64,000 nt of DNA from JACCZX01 sp963786295 (GTDB lineage: Bacteria; Pseudomonadota; Gammaproteobacteria; Burkholderiales; Burkholderiaceae_F): positions 124,001 through 188,000 of the forward strand of contig CAWAYV010000006.1 of the NCBI GenBank assembly GCA_963786295.1. Reading direction: 5' to 3'. Under the pieces are notes generated by a model that saw nothing but the letters and a program-made list of their open reading frames with translations, did no database searches and was not told the DNA's origin. The translations under genes and the position numbers were made by a program. Positions 1 through 9,506 of the stretch are shown in pieces (the first letter of the stretch is position 1; every line of letters starts with the position of its first letter).

Positions 1-900
1 CTGGGTCAGATCAGCCATCGTATGAGCTTGGTACTTCGCCTTTAACGCTTCCGGTACTGGTATGTATTCGATCGCGTGTTGGCGCACCAGCTCTTGCAAA
101 CCGAAGCCCGAATCGCCCTTGGCTGCACGCAAAGCGTTGATCACCGCAACCGCAACATCGTTAAACGTTTGTGCCCGCCCGGTGCCGACGTTGAAAACAC
201 CGGAGACCGGCCGTTCGGAGAAGTGCAGGTTGACTGCTACGACGTCGTCTACATAAATGAAGTCACGCTGTTGTTCTCCGTTTGCGTATCCGTGGCTGGC
301 TTCGAACAGTTTCACCCGACCGTGTTCGCGATACTGGTTAAACGCGTGAAAGGCGACTGATGCCATGCGTCCTTTGTGCGATTCACGCGGCCCGTACACG
401 TTGAAATAGCGCAAACCAGTCACCGGTGCCGAAAGCTGATTCAGGTGTCGACGCACAAAAGCGTCGAACAAAAACTTGGAATAACCGTAGATGTTGAGCG
501 GCCTCTCATACGCGCGCTCCTCCACGAAGCGGGGACCAAGGCCGTACACCGCTGCCGAAGACGCATACACAAGCGGCGCTTTCGTGTCCTGACACCAGCC
601 AAACATCTCGACCGAAAAACGGTAGTTGTTTTCCATCATGTAACGACCGTCGGTTTGCATCGTGTCCGAACAGGCGCCCTGGTGAAATACAACATCGGCA
701 CGGGGCAATGCGCGACGCCGAATCAGGTCCAGAAACTCGCGCTTGTCGAGATAGTCTCCGACATCGCAGTCGGCAAGATTTGAAAACTTTTCGGCGCTTG
801 AGAGGTTGTCGACAGCCAAGATGTCGCGTTCGCCAAGCGCATTCAGAGCCTTAACGTTGTTGGCGCCAATAAAACCGGCCGCGCCGGTCACGATGATCAT
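1..900 (-). CDS. hldD: ADP-L-glycero-D-manno-heptose 6-epimerase, 3' end cut by the window
   Basis: Epimerises ADP-D-glycero-heptose to the L-glycero form, the last cytoplasmic step in making the heptose of the LPS inner core. 300 uninterrupted codons are visible and the reading frame leaves the window, so about 30 C-terminal residues are missing compared with the usual ~330. It is an extended SDR protein: an N-terminal Rossmann motif TGAAGFIGAN (residues 5-14), the segment YASSAAVYG with the catalytic Ser, and YGYSK with the Tyr/Lys pair. The segment VFHQGACSDT is typical of HldD. The ATG overlaps the stop codon of hldA by one base (TAATG), implying translational coupling. The frame is intact, and I am confident of the identity. 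Confidence 0.95.
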   Translation of the reverse strand, partial: MIIVTGAAGFIGANNVKALNALGERDILAVDNLSSAEKFSNLADCDVGDYLDKREFLDLIRRRALPRADVVFHQGACSDTMQTDGRYMMENNYRFSVEMFGWCQDTKAPLVYASSAAVYGLGPRFVEERAYERPLNIYGYSKFLFDAFVRRHLNQLSAPVTGLRYFNVYGPRESHKGRMASVAFHAFNQYREHGRVKLFEASHGYANGEQQRDFIYVDDVVAVNLHFSERPVSGVFNVGTGRAQTFNDVAVAVINALRAAKGDSGFGLQELVRQHAIEYIPVPEALKAKYQAHTMADLTQ

Positions 901-1841
901 TAATGCACTGTTCCGAAAAGCTCGTCGTACGACACGGTAGACGAGCCAAACTTGCCCACAGCAATGCCGCCAGCTCGATTTGCTGCGAGCGCCGCTTCGC
1001 GTATGGAAGCGCCTGCGGCCAACATTGTGGCGAGCGCTGCGATCACTGTGTCGCCCGCTCCACTGACGTCATAAACCTCGCGCGCTTGTGCGGCGATCGA
1101 CGATGCGCCATCCTCCGTGTACAGCGTCATTCCCTCTTCGCTGCGCGTAAGCAGCAGGGCTTCCAGTCGCAGGTCTTGTCTGAGTTTCTGAGCGCGCGAT
1201 TCCAGATCGGCTTCGCTCTTCCACCGCCCAACCACTTCACGCAGCTCGGCACGGTTCGGTGTCAGGATGGTTGCGCCGGCATAGCTTGAGTAATCGTCGC
1301 CCTTTGGATCGACGAGGACCCGCTTGCCGGCGGCACGCGAGGCTTCGATCATGCGGGCAATGTGCGCCAGCCCGCCCTTTCCGTAGTCGGACAGAACGAC
1401 AAGTTGATATTGCGGCAGAAGCGAGCCAAACGCACCCAGCTGCTTCAGCATGATCTCGCCACTTGGATAACTCTCGAAATCGGCACGCAGCATCTGTTGC
1501 TGTCTGCCGATCACGCGAAGCTTGACGGTGGTGGCAACGTCGCTATCGATTCCTAGGTGGGAGGCAATGCTGGATGCTGATAGCAACCCGCCGATCACGC
1601 GCCCTGGCTCATCATCGCCGACAACAGCGAGCAGTCCGACGTTGCTGCCGAGCGCGGAAACGTTACGAGCAACGTTGGCCGCGCCACCCAGCCGTTCTTC
1701 GGAGCGATGTACACGTACTACCGGCACCGGCGCTTCAGGTGAGATCCGCTCTACATCGCCAAACCAGTAACGGTCGAGCATCACATCCCCTACGACGAGG
1801 ATCCTGCAGTTCGCGACAGTCTTGCGATCGATATGGGCCAC
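900..1841 (-). CDS. hldA: D-glycero-beta-D-manno-heptose-7-phosphate kinase (stand-alone HldE domain I)
   Basis: Phosphorylates heptose 7-phosphate at C1 in ADP-heptose synthesis. 313 residues, a PfkB/ribokinase-type kinase: glycine-rich LGGAANVARN (51-60), a conserved DPKGDDYSSYAG segment (178-189), and the anion-hole/catalytic signature DVSGAGDT (258-265). In enterobacteria this domain is fused to the adenylyltransferase (HldE). Here it ends after the kinase domain, so a separate hldC would be expected elsewhere; none is in this window. It lies directly upstream of hldD and is coupled to it. The ATG at 1841 faces the divergent methyltransferase gene across about 96 bp, which must hold both promoters. 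Confidence 0.93.
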   Translation of the reverse strand: MAHIDRKTVANCRILVVGDVMLDRYWFGDVERISPEAPVPVVRVHRSEERLGGAANVARNVSALGSNVGLLAVVGDDEPGRVIGGLLSASSIASHLGIDSDVATTVKLRVIGRQQQMLRADFESYPSGEIMLKQLGAFGSLLPQYQLVVLSDYGKGGLAHIARMIEASRAAGKRVLVDPKGDDYSSYAGATILTPNRAELREVVGRWKSEADLESRAQKLRQDLRLEALLLTRSEEGMTLYTEDGASSIAAQAREVYDVSGAGDTVIAALATMLAAGASIREAALAANRAGGIAVGKFGSSTVSYDELFGTVH

Positions 1842-1937
1842 GTGCAGCGTTATGTCGTGTGCAGAGGGGTGACCAAGCTATTATTGCATCGGTGCCAGCG
1901 CCATCGTAGGTGCCAGCGAAAACATAGAAAGTGCGCG

Positions 1938-2757
1938 ATGTTCTGGTTCGCTCGAAAACCCGGGCGTCATGCAACCGGTGAGCTGCCAATTCCGCCGCTC
2001 GAAATGCGCAAGCTGGTGGGTAGCTACGAGGAACACACCTTCAACAATCCCTCCGGGGCGCGCGTGTTTGCGGGCGTCGACGGATCGTCCGACGAATTTA
2101 TCTTCGACTTCGGATGCGGTTGCGGCCGTGTAGCCCGCCAGTTATTGCAGCAGCATGACCCTCCCAGGCGCTATGTCGGAGTCGATTTGCACAAGGGGAT
2201 GGTTCAATGGTGCCGGCGTAACCTGCAGCCTCGCCACTCTGGCTTCGAGTTCCATCATCAGGATGTGTTCAATGCGGGTCTAAATCCCCGCGGCAAGCTC
2301 AAGCACTCTCGATTCCCGATTCCCGACAAGACGGTTTCGTTGCTCGTGGCGGTCTCCGTGTTTACGCATGTGCTTGAAGAAAGTGCGGTGTTCTACCTGC
2401 GCGAAATGGCGCGCGTCCTTAGTTCGAACGGTAAAGCCGCGACCACGTGGTTCCTGTTCGACAAGTCGTCGTTTCCAATGATGCAAGACTTTCAGAACGC
2501 GTTGTTCATCAATCCGCGCGATCTGACCAATGCTGTGATATTTGATCGCTCGTGGCTAAGCGGCGCAAGCAAGCAGCGCCGGTCTGCGGATCTGCTCTGC
2601 TACGCCGCCAAGCATTCGTGGCTTTCACTGGAGCATTCACTTCGAGCCGGCGGTAGCCGGCGCCGAGCATGTCGCATTTGCCGATGACGACGCACCGGTA
2701 GGAACGGCGCCGCCGCCGCTACTGCCACGTCGGGCTCACAAGATAGATTCAGACTAA
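1938..2757 (+). CDS. Class I SAM-dependent methyltransferase (frameshifted near its 3' end)
   Basis: Soluble Rossmann-fold methyltransferase. Motif I is FDFGCGCGRVAR (56-67 counted from ATG 1938), followed by YVGVDLHKGMVQW, where an acidic residue would bind the SAM ribose, and by the post-motif VSLLVAVSVFTHVLEE. I chose ATG 1938 because the longer upstream reading shows nothing family-like. The main frame runs into an Arg-rich tail. A second frame, entered at about 2600-2650, gives a sensible C-terminus (EPAVAGAEHVAFADDDAPVG) ending at TAA 2755-2757, so a single-base error is likely. It lies between hldA and the O-antigen sugar genes, so a sugar O-methyltransferase is plausible, but the substrate cannot be read. 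It converges with rmd, the two ends overlapping by 9 bp. Confidence 0.75.
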
Positions 2758-3651
2758 CGAGGCTAGCCTGATGCTTATGCGGGCCGAGGTGGCGGATTCC
2801 AGCATCCATCGCAACGTCTCTTCGAACTCTGTGTGGCACAAGCGCGCCGACTGACCTTGCTGCAAGCGCTCGCTGCTACCCACCAGCCGTGCCACCTCGT
2901 TATTGCGTACCAGCGCGCTATTGACTTCGGTGGCGGATGCGATGCCCGGTAATGCGCGTCAAGTCATCGATGATGCCGCGCAGACTCCGTCCTACGCCGG
3001 AAGCGATATTCAGCACTTCAGAGTGCAGCGGCGATTCGAGCAGCCGGACGTAAACATCCGCGACCGATCGCACGTCGAGAAAGTCGCGTTCGACATCCAT
3101 GTTTCCCAGTTGAATGACCGGCGCTCGACGCCGAAAGTGATCGATCAAGCTTTGGTAGCAAGAAATGCTTGCGCCTGGCCGCGGCCGATGTAGTTAAATG
3201 GGCGGGTGATCAGTATCGGCAGCCGATCGAACCAGGTACGCGCCATCAGTTCCATCGCTAGCTTGCTGCATGCGTAGTGACTCACCGGCGCCGTCGGCGT
3301 GTGCTCGGTGATCGGATCATCGTTCGCAGTTGCCATATACCTGCGACGTGCTGGCCAGTATCACTTTCCGCAAGCGCGAGGCGCAATGCGTTCGAGCGCG
3401 GTGAGCAAGGAAGATCGTGCCGACGGTATTTACCGCGTATATCGCAGTGGCGTCGTCGTGCGCGACGAAGCTGATGCCGGCCAGATGGATTACGAAGTCC
3501 GGGCTTGCGTGCTCTCGATCGTCGCGATCATCGAGTCCGGACGCAGCAAGTCGAATTCCGGTTGCACGGCGCGAATGACTTCATAGCCACGCTGCTGCAG
3601 TACCGGACCAAGATGCAGGCCGGTAAATCCGTCGAGACCAGTGACGAGCAC
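2749..3651 (-). CDS. rmd: GDP-6-deoxy-D-mannose (GDP-D-rhamnose) reductase-like SDR, several frameshifts
   Basis: Predicted to reduce GDP-4-keto-6-deoxy-D-mannose, the product of Gmd, to GDP-D-rhamnose. The whole span is 301 codons, the normal Rmd length, but it is readable only by joining frames near 3500, 3340, 3150 and 2945. Ordered pieces: VLVTGLDGFTGLH (Rossmann GxxGxxG), PDFVIHLAGISFVAHDD, VILASTSQVYG, HYACSKLAMELMA (YxxxK), LITRPFNYIGRGQ, DFLDVRSVADVYVRLLES, and a C-terminal TEFEETLRWML. The likely start is GTG 3651, just inside the 3' side of the gmd stop. A GDP-deoxyhexose synthase of another stereochemistry cannot be excluded, but the DFLDVRD-like motif and the gmd neighbour favour Rmd. 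Confidence 0.72.
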
Positions 3652-3662
3652 TCGTGCCTCGA

Positions 3663-4700
3663 TCAGAACGAGAAGCCACTTGCATTCCGACGAAGATCCG
3701 CTTCGACCATCATCTTGGCACAACGACTCCAGCGATGTCTTCGGCGCCCAGCCGAGTCTGGTTGCGCGCCTTGGTTGCATCGCCGATCAGCAGGTCGACT
3801 TCCGCGGGACGGTAAAGCCGTGGATTGATGCGGACGACCGACGTGTCGTCCGCCCGCAACGACCGCCGTTTCATCGGTCGCCTTGGCCGCGCCACTCGAT
3901 GCGACGCCGCTCGCCTCAAACGCCATCGTGACGAAATTACGCACAGTTTCGGTTCTTCCGGTTGCCAGTACATAGGTCTCCGGCTCCGCCGCCTGCAGCA
4001 TCAGGTACATGCCCTCGACGTACTCGAGCGCGTATCCCCAATCGCGCTTGGCGTCCAGATTGCCGAGTTCCAGGCAGTCGATCTTGCCCAGCTTGATCTT
4101 GGCAATCCCGTCTGTGATCTTGCGCGTCACGAACTCGCGACCCCGCAACGGTGACTCATGATTGAAAAGCAGGCCGCTGGCACCGAATATGCCGTAGGAC
4201 TCGCGGTAGTTAACCGTCATCCAGTGGGCATACAGTTTCGCGACGGCGTACGGGCTACGCGGATAAAACGGAGTGTCTTCCGTCTGCGGCACCGTCTGCA
4301 CCTTGCCGAACATTTCCGATGTCGACGCCTGATAGAAGCGTATGCCGCTGTCCACGATGCGTATCGCTTCCAGCAGGTGCAGCGCTCCGACGGCGGTGAT
4401 CTGCGCCGTGGTCACCGGTTGCTCAAAGGAAACACCGACGAAGCTCTGCGCAGCGAGGTTGTAAACCTCTGACGGTTGCGCGCGCTGCACCAGGTTGATG
4501 CTCGCACCCAGATCAGTCAGATCGTATTCGACCAGCTCGAGCTGCGGATGCTGTTGGATTCCGAGCTCTTCGATGCGCCAAAAGTTGACCGAACTAGTGC
4601 GGCGGTAGGTACCGAAGACGCGATAGCTCTTTTCCAGCAAGAGCTGCGCGAGATAGGCGCCGTCCTGCCCGGAAATTCCGGTCACGATCGCGGTCTTCAT
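3663..4700 (-). CDS. gmd: GDP-mannose 4,6-dehydratase
   Basis: Converts GDP-D-mannose to GDP-4-keto-6-deoxy-D-mannose, the branch point to GDP-D-rhamnose and GDP-L-fucose. 345 residues: NADP-binding GISGQDGAYLAQ (8-19), RRTSSVNFWRIE, FYQASTSEMFG (122-132) with the catalytic Thr/Ser and Glu, and YAVAK (151-155). The family hallmark LLFNHESPLRGREFVTRKI follows. Residues after about 265 read as Arg/Gly-rich nonsense up to about 335, while the expected TRLGWAPKTSLESL lies in another frame. Two compensating indels between about 3720 and 3890 explain this, so the total length stays normal. It sits between the GT2 gene and rmd in a leftward operon. Confidence 0.9.
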   Translation of the reverse strand: MKTAIVTGISGQDGAYLAQLLLEKSYRVFGTYRRTSSVNFWRIEELGIQQHPQLELVEYDLTDLGASINLVQRAQPSEVYNLAAQSFVGVSFEQPVTTAQITAVGALHLLEAIRIVDSGIRFYQASTSEMFGKVQTVPQTEDTPFYPRSPYAVAKLYAHWMTVNYRESYGIFGASGLLFNHESPLRGREFVTRKITDGIAKIKLGKIDCLELGNLDAKRDWGYALEYVEGMYLMLQAAEPETYVLATGRTETVRNFVTMAFEASGVASSGAAKATDETAVVAGGRHVGRPHQSTALPSRGSRPADRRCNQGAQPDSAGRRRHRWSRCAKMMVEADLRRNASGFSF

Positions 4701-4709
4701 TGCAAGTGA

Positions 4710-7040
4710 CTACGCGTCGAGCGCAACGGCATCGACTCGGCTGACTGCAGCGCGATGCTGAACGGCTTCTATGCGAGGTGGCCACGCCAGGCGTAGGTCT
4801 TCGGTTTCTATCGACAGATTCAGCGAGTACGCCGGATCCCGACGCAGCAGGTCTCCCCAACGCTGCTTCATCAGCAGACTCTCCTGCTCGGCGCGAGCCT
4901 TTTGATGCGGCGCTATGTCATAACCGCGCGTGGCCGATTCGTGATGGATCATTTCGGCGTACGGGGTCCACACGTTGCGATAGCCTGCCTCGCGCACGCG
5001 CAGGCAGAAGTCAATGTCGTTGAACATGAACCTGTAGCTTCTCGTCAAGACCGCCCACTTCCTGGTAGGTCGATTTCTTGATCATCAAGGCTGCCCCGGT
5101 CACGGCGCTGAATGACTGATGCAAGCGCCGCGCGGGCAAAGTAGCCGAGTTCCCCGCGGCGCAGGTTTCGGTGGACGTGGCTCGCGATTCCGATCAAACC
5201 GAGAATCACTCCGGCGTGTTGCAATCCACCACCCGGATACCACAGGCGGGCTCCTACAGCGCCGACGCCTGGCTGTATCGCAAACGACAGCATCTCCTCG
5301 ATCCAATCTGCGTCAGGACTTCGATGTCGTTGTTGAGCAGGCAAATGTATTCACCTTCGGCGAGCCGAACCGCACGGTTATTCAACGCCGAAAAGTTGAA
5401 AGCTGAATCGTCTCGCAGTATTCGAAAGCGTTCGGGCGGAAGCCTGCGAAACAGTCGAAAGGTCGCTTCCTCCGTGCTGCCGTTGTCGACGATCAACACT
5501 TCATAGTTTCGGTAAGTACTGCGTTCGACGAGCGAGTCGACACACGAAGCAAGCAGGTCGGCACGATCGCGCGTGCAAATGACGATCGACACCTTAGGAG
5601 CGACCGCCGGCAAAGAGTACTTGACCCGATTCATGCTCGGCGCCTCGGGTGCGGGAACTACAGTTCCTTCGACGCCGCGCCTCTGCAGGTGTTCGGCTAC
5701 GGCCCGACGTGCCGCCTCAGCCGCATACGGTTTGGCTTCTACAGTGGCGGCAGTGCTGTCGCGATGAGCTCGCCAGTGATACAAGACACGCGGCAGATGG
5801 ACCACTTGATCGCTGCCGATTCTTTCGATCGCGCGCAGCGCAAGGTCGTAGTCCTGTGCGCCTTCGAATCCTGTGTCGGAAACCACCGATCTCGTCAATC
5901 AAACTTCGGCGATAGACGCCGAGGTGAGAAATCATGTTGTGCGCGAGGAGCAGCTCGTAGTTGTAATCGCACTTGAAGTAGGGGTTGTATCGCTCGTTGT
6001 ACTGATCGATCTTGTCTTCGTCCGAGTAGATCAGCGAAGCACTGGGATTGACGGCGATCGCCTCGGCGACAAAATGCAGCGCCATGTGGATGCAGTACGA
6101 TCGTCGTGATCGAGCAACGCGATCCAGTCGCCCGTCGCGAGTGAAAGCGCCGAATTCGACGCCTCCGAAATGTGCCCGTTCTTTTCTCGGTAAATGACGC
6201 GGATTCGCGCATCGCGCTCCGCGTATTCGCTGAGAATGGTTCGAACATGCGGTTCAGTCGAACAATCATCAGCGATGCACAGTTCCCAGTGTGGATAGCT
6301 CTGCTCAAGCACCGAATCGAGCGCCGCACGAAGAAATGGCTCGTGGGTGTTGTACACGGGAAGCACGACCGAGATAGTCGGGCTACGTTCCCCAATGCGT
6401 ACGGTGCATGGTCTACCAGAGTCAGTCTCGAACACTCGTATCCAGTCCGCGTAAGTCCTGTCCGCCCCCGATCGCACATCCAGATAGCGTTGAACGATGC
6501 GATGCCGCGCCTGCCAGCGACTTCCGGTGCGATGGTCCGGGAAAATGGTGTTTATCAGCATCGAGCCTGCTCGACCTACGCCGTCGACGGCCACGATGGT
6601 GCGCAGCATGTGACCAACGGCGTGTGACTTTCCGATCACTTCTGATCGTGGCTCGCCCTAGTTCGAATCTTCCGGGACGAGCGATCGGACGTAGTCGCGC
6701 CGAGCGAAGATTGAGCGGGACGTTGAAGACCAGTTCGACCTCGGGCGTTGCCGGCGTCGGACTGGGAAGGGGAATACCGCAGGCATCAAAGTCACTCGTT
6801 CCGAGATCGAAGGACAATCGCGGCCAACTCCATTCATCGCTGATCTACCTGAAGCCGGAAGCGCATTCGGACCCACTGGCCTTTGAATCGCTCGAGTCCG
6901 AGCACCTCGAATTCAGCACGGCCGGTGCGCGCGACCCAGGTGGCGTCGATCGATTCCCGCTGCGGCTTCGCGAGCTCCATGCCGCTCAGCGGAACCAGAT
7001 GAAGCTCCTGCTCGCGCGAACTCGTGTCACGCAACATCAT
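4710..7040 (-). CDS. Large two-domain GT2 glycosyltransferase, many frameshifts
   Basis: A 777-codon span that reads as one protein only by switching frames near 6830, 6610, 6090, 5890, 5330 and 5060. Order: an N-terminal beta-rich module (LVPLSGMELAKP, VRMRFRLQV, PGRFELGRATIR); a first GT-A fold starting ISVVLPVYNTHEPFLRAAL with LLDHDD as the DxD-type site; and a second GT-A fold starting VSIVICTRDRADLLASCVDSL with CLLNNDIEVL and a terminal FNDIDFCLRVREAGYRNVW. I know this layout from large O-antigen and rhamnan glycosyltransferases that add two residues. The ATG at 7040 overlaps the stop of the preceding epimerase gene (ATGA). It is cytoplasmic or membrane-associated; donor and acceptor are unknown. 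Confidence 0.75.
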
Positions 7041-8067
7041 GATTCTCCGCCTATGGCAGTCCGCTCACTACTTCGGCCCATTTGTCCGTAATACTCCTCG
7101 TACCATTGTACGAAGCGCGGCAGCCCTACATCGATCGAGGTCGTCGGGCGCCCACCCGTACTCGCGGGAAAGCTCGGAGATATCGGCGAAAGTCTCCTTG
7201 ACGTCGCCCATTTGCATCGGCAAGAACCGCATCTCGGCTTTTCGTCCCAGCGCGTCGGAGAGAACTTCGAATGAACCGCAGCAACGGCTCGGAGCGGTGA
7301 TTGCCGATGTTGTAAGACGCGGTGTTGCACGCCGTCGGCGCCCTTGGCGGGTACGCGGTCAAGCACCCTCACAACGCCTTCGGCGATGTCGTCGATGTAG
7401 GTGAAGTCGCGACGCATGTCGCCATGGTTATAAACATCGATCGGCTGGCCTGCAACGATCGCCTGCGTGAACCTGAAGGTCGCCATGTCCGGCCGGCCCC
7501 ACGGTCCGTAGACCGTGAAGAATCGTAACCCGGTGGCAGGCACGCCAAACTGCAGTGAATACACATACGCCATCAGCTCATTGGCGCGCTTGGTGGCGGC
7601 GTACAGGCTGACGGGCCGATCGACGCGATCGCTTTCGGAAAATGGGAGCTCTCGTGTTGCCGCCATAGACGCTTGACGAGGACGCGTACACAAGGTGCTG
7701 CACCGGACGTGCACGTACGCCTGCAGAATATTCAGGAAGCCGGTCAAGTTGCTGTCGATGTAGTCCTGCGGATGCGTGATCGAGTGCCGCACGCCGGCCT
7801 GGGCGGCCAGATGGACGACCTTGTCGATCGGTTGTTGCGCAAACACGCGCTCGATCGCGGCCGCATCGACGATATCGGCCTCGGCAAACGCGAACCCCGG
7901 TTGGCTGCTGCAATCGCGCCAAGTCGTGCCCGCTTCAGATTCGGATCGTAATAGTCGTTCAGGTTGTCCAGCCCAACGACGGAGTCGCCGCGCGCAAGCA
8001 GCCGCTGCACGACGAACGAGCCGATGAAGCCGGCGGCTCCGGTGACCAACGTTGCACCGTGCTTCAT
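7037..8067 (-). CDS. UDP-glucuronate 4-epimerase-like SDR (UDP-galacturonate synthesis), frameshifted
   Basis: Predicted to interconvert UDP-glucuronate and UDP-galacturonate. From ATG 8067 it reads GATLVTGAAGFIGSFVVQRLL, then GLDNLNDYYDP, a segment characteristic of this epimerase group rather than GalE. After a frame change near 7930 it continues AQAGVRHSITHPQDYIDSNL, YAATKRANELMAY (YxxxK), RFFTVYGPWGRPDMA and FTYIDDIAEGVVRVLDR. Further frame changes lie near 7690, 7320 and 7150. It directly follows ugd (ATGA overlap at 8067-8064), so the product of Ugd would be its substrate. Confidence is lower on exact specificity than on the subfamily. Confidence 0.8.
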
Positions 8068-9392
8068 CGCGCGCCGCGCCCGATGCCGAAGTATTGAAGG
8101 CCCGCAGCACGTACTGTGGCGGGGTCGTACAAGTTGCGGCCATCGAAAATCGCTTTGGCCTTTAACGTGCGTGCGAGATGGTCGAAGTCCGGACTACGAA
8201 ACTCGAGCCACTCGGTAATCACGGCCAGCACGTCGGCGCCTTGCAATGCCGCCTCTGCCGACGACGCCACTCGTACGTCTGCCGTTGCTACCGATGATGG
8301 CACGCGCGTTGTGCGAGGCGACCGGGTCGTAGGCCTGAACCTTGGCGCCCCCCGTCGTTAGCGCTTCGATAACCGCCAGACTCGGAGCCTCACGCATGTC
8401 GTCGGTGTTGGCTTTGAACGCCAAGCCCCACAGAGCAATTGTCCGACCTGTCAACTTGCCGCTGAAAAAGTGGCTGATCTTAGCCGCCAGAATCTGCCGC
8501 TGTCGCGCATTGACCTGCATCGCCGCCGCCAGCATGGCGGCTGGCTCATCATGGTCAGCGGCGGTGTGCCGTAGCGCTCGCAGATCCTTCGGAAAGCACG
8601 AACCGCCGAAGCCGGCACCGGCGTACAGGAAGTGCGGGCCGATACGCGGATCGGAGCCGATGCCGTGCCGCACGTGCTCGATATCAACGCCGAGGCGATC
8701 AGCTAGGTTGGCCATTTCGTTCATGAAGGAAATGCGCACCGCGAGCATGCAGTTGGCAGCGTACTTGGTGAACTCCGCCGAGCGGATATCCATCACGATC
8801 AAGCGGTCGCGGTTGCGATTAAACGGTGCATACAGTTGCCGCATCGTTTCGGCCGACTGCGGATCGTCAACACCGACGATGATGCGATCGGGCTTCATGA
8901 AGTCTTCGACAGCGAATCCCTCTTTCAGAAACTCGGGATTCGACGCGGTTGTTACCGATATCGCCGCGCCTCGGCTATCGAGCTCGGAACGAATGGCAGC
9001 GCGCACCTGATCGTTGGTTCCCACCGGTACCGTCGATTTGACAACGATCAGGGAGTCGCGCGTAATGCGCCGGCCCAGCTCGCGCCCACATGACATCACA
9101 TGCGACAGGTCGGCAGAGCCATCCTCGTCCGAGGGCGTGCCGACCGCGATAAAGATCAGCGTCGCATGCGATACGACATCGTCGTAGCTGGTCGAGAATC
9201 GCAGCCGCCAGCAGCGGCATTGCGCTCGACCAGTCGATCAAGATCCGGTTCGTGAATCGGAATCTCCGAACGCCCGAGCCGCTCGATCTTGTCAGCATCG
9301 ACGTCGATGCATAGCACGTCATTGCCGACGTCCGCCAGACACGCTGCCGTTACCAAGCCGACATAGCCGGCGCCGATGACCGATATTTGCAT
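8064..9392 (-). CDS. ugd: UDP-glucose 6-dehydrogenase, frameshifted
   Basis: Oxidises UDP-glucose to UDP-glucuronate with two NAD+. The span is 443 codons, the normal length, with compensating frame changes near 9180-9100 and 8300. N-terminal NAD domain: ISVIGAGYVGLVTAACLADVG (about residues 3-23). Central: VVKSTVPVGT, NPEFLKEGFAVEDFMKPDRI, FTKYAANCMLAVRISFMNE, and GFGGSCFPKDLRAL with the catalytic Cys. C-terminal: ALWGLAFKANTDDMREAPS and ADVLAVITEWLEFRSPDF. It heads the leftward operon, and the 114 bp to rmlB must contain divergent promoters. Confidence 0.93.
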
Positions 9393-9449
9393 CCGATTTG
9401 GGCGTCTTGCATGTTGGGACGGCGGATTGTACGGATCGGCGCGATCGCT

Positions 9450-9506
9450 GCTTTGGGGGCACTACAGAACACTACAATGCGCGCCGTTACCTAACGCTTA
9501 GACAAG
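9450..9506 (+). promoter_or_regulatory. Possible sigma70 promoter for the rmlB operon
   Basis: In the 114-bp gap between ugd and rmlB, TACAAT at 9473-9478 is a good -10 hexamer on the plus strand. The best -35 candidate (around CTTTGG, 9451-9456) is weak and its spacing is not ideal. The remaining 28 bp to the ATG would be the leader. A mirror-image TACAAT for ugd lies on the minus strand at 9431-9426. Both are visual matches only. Confidence 0.3.
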
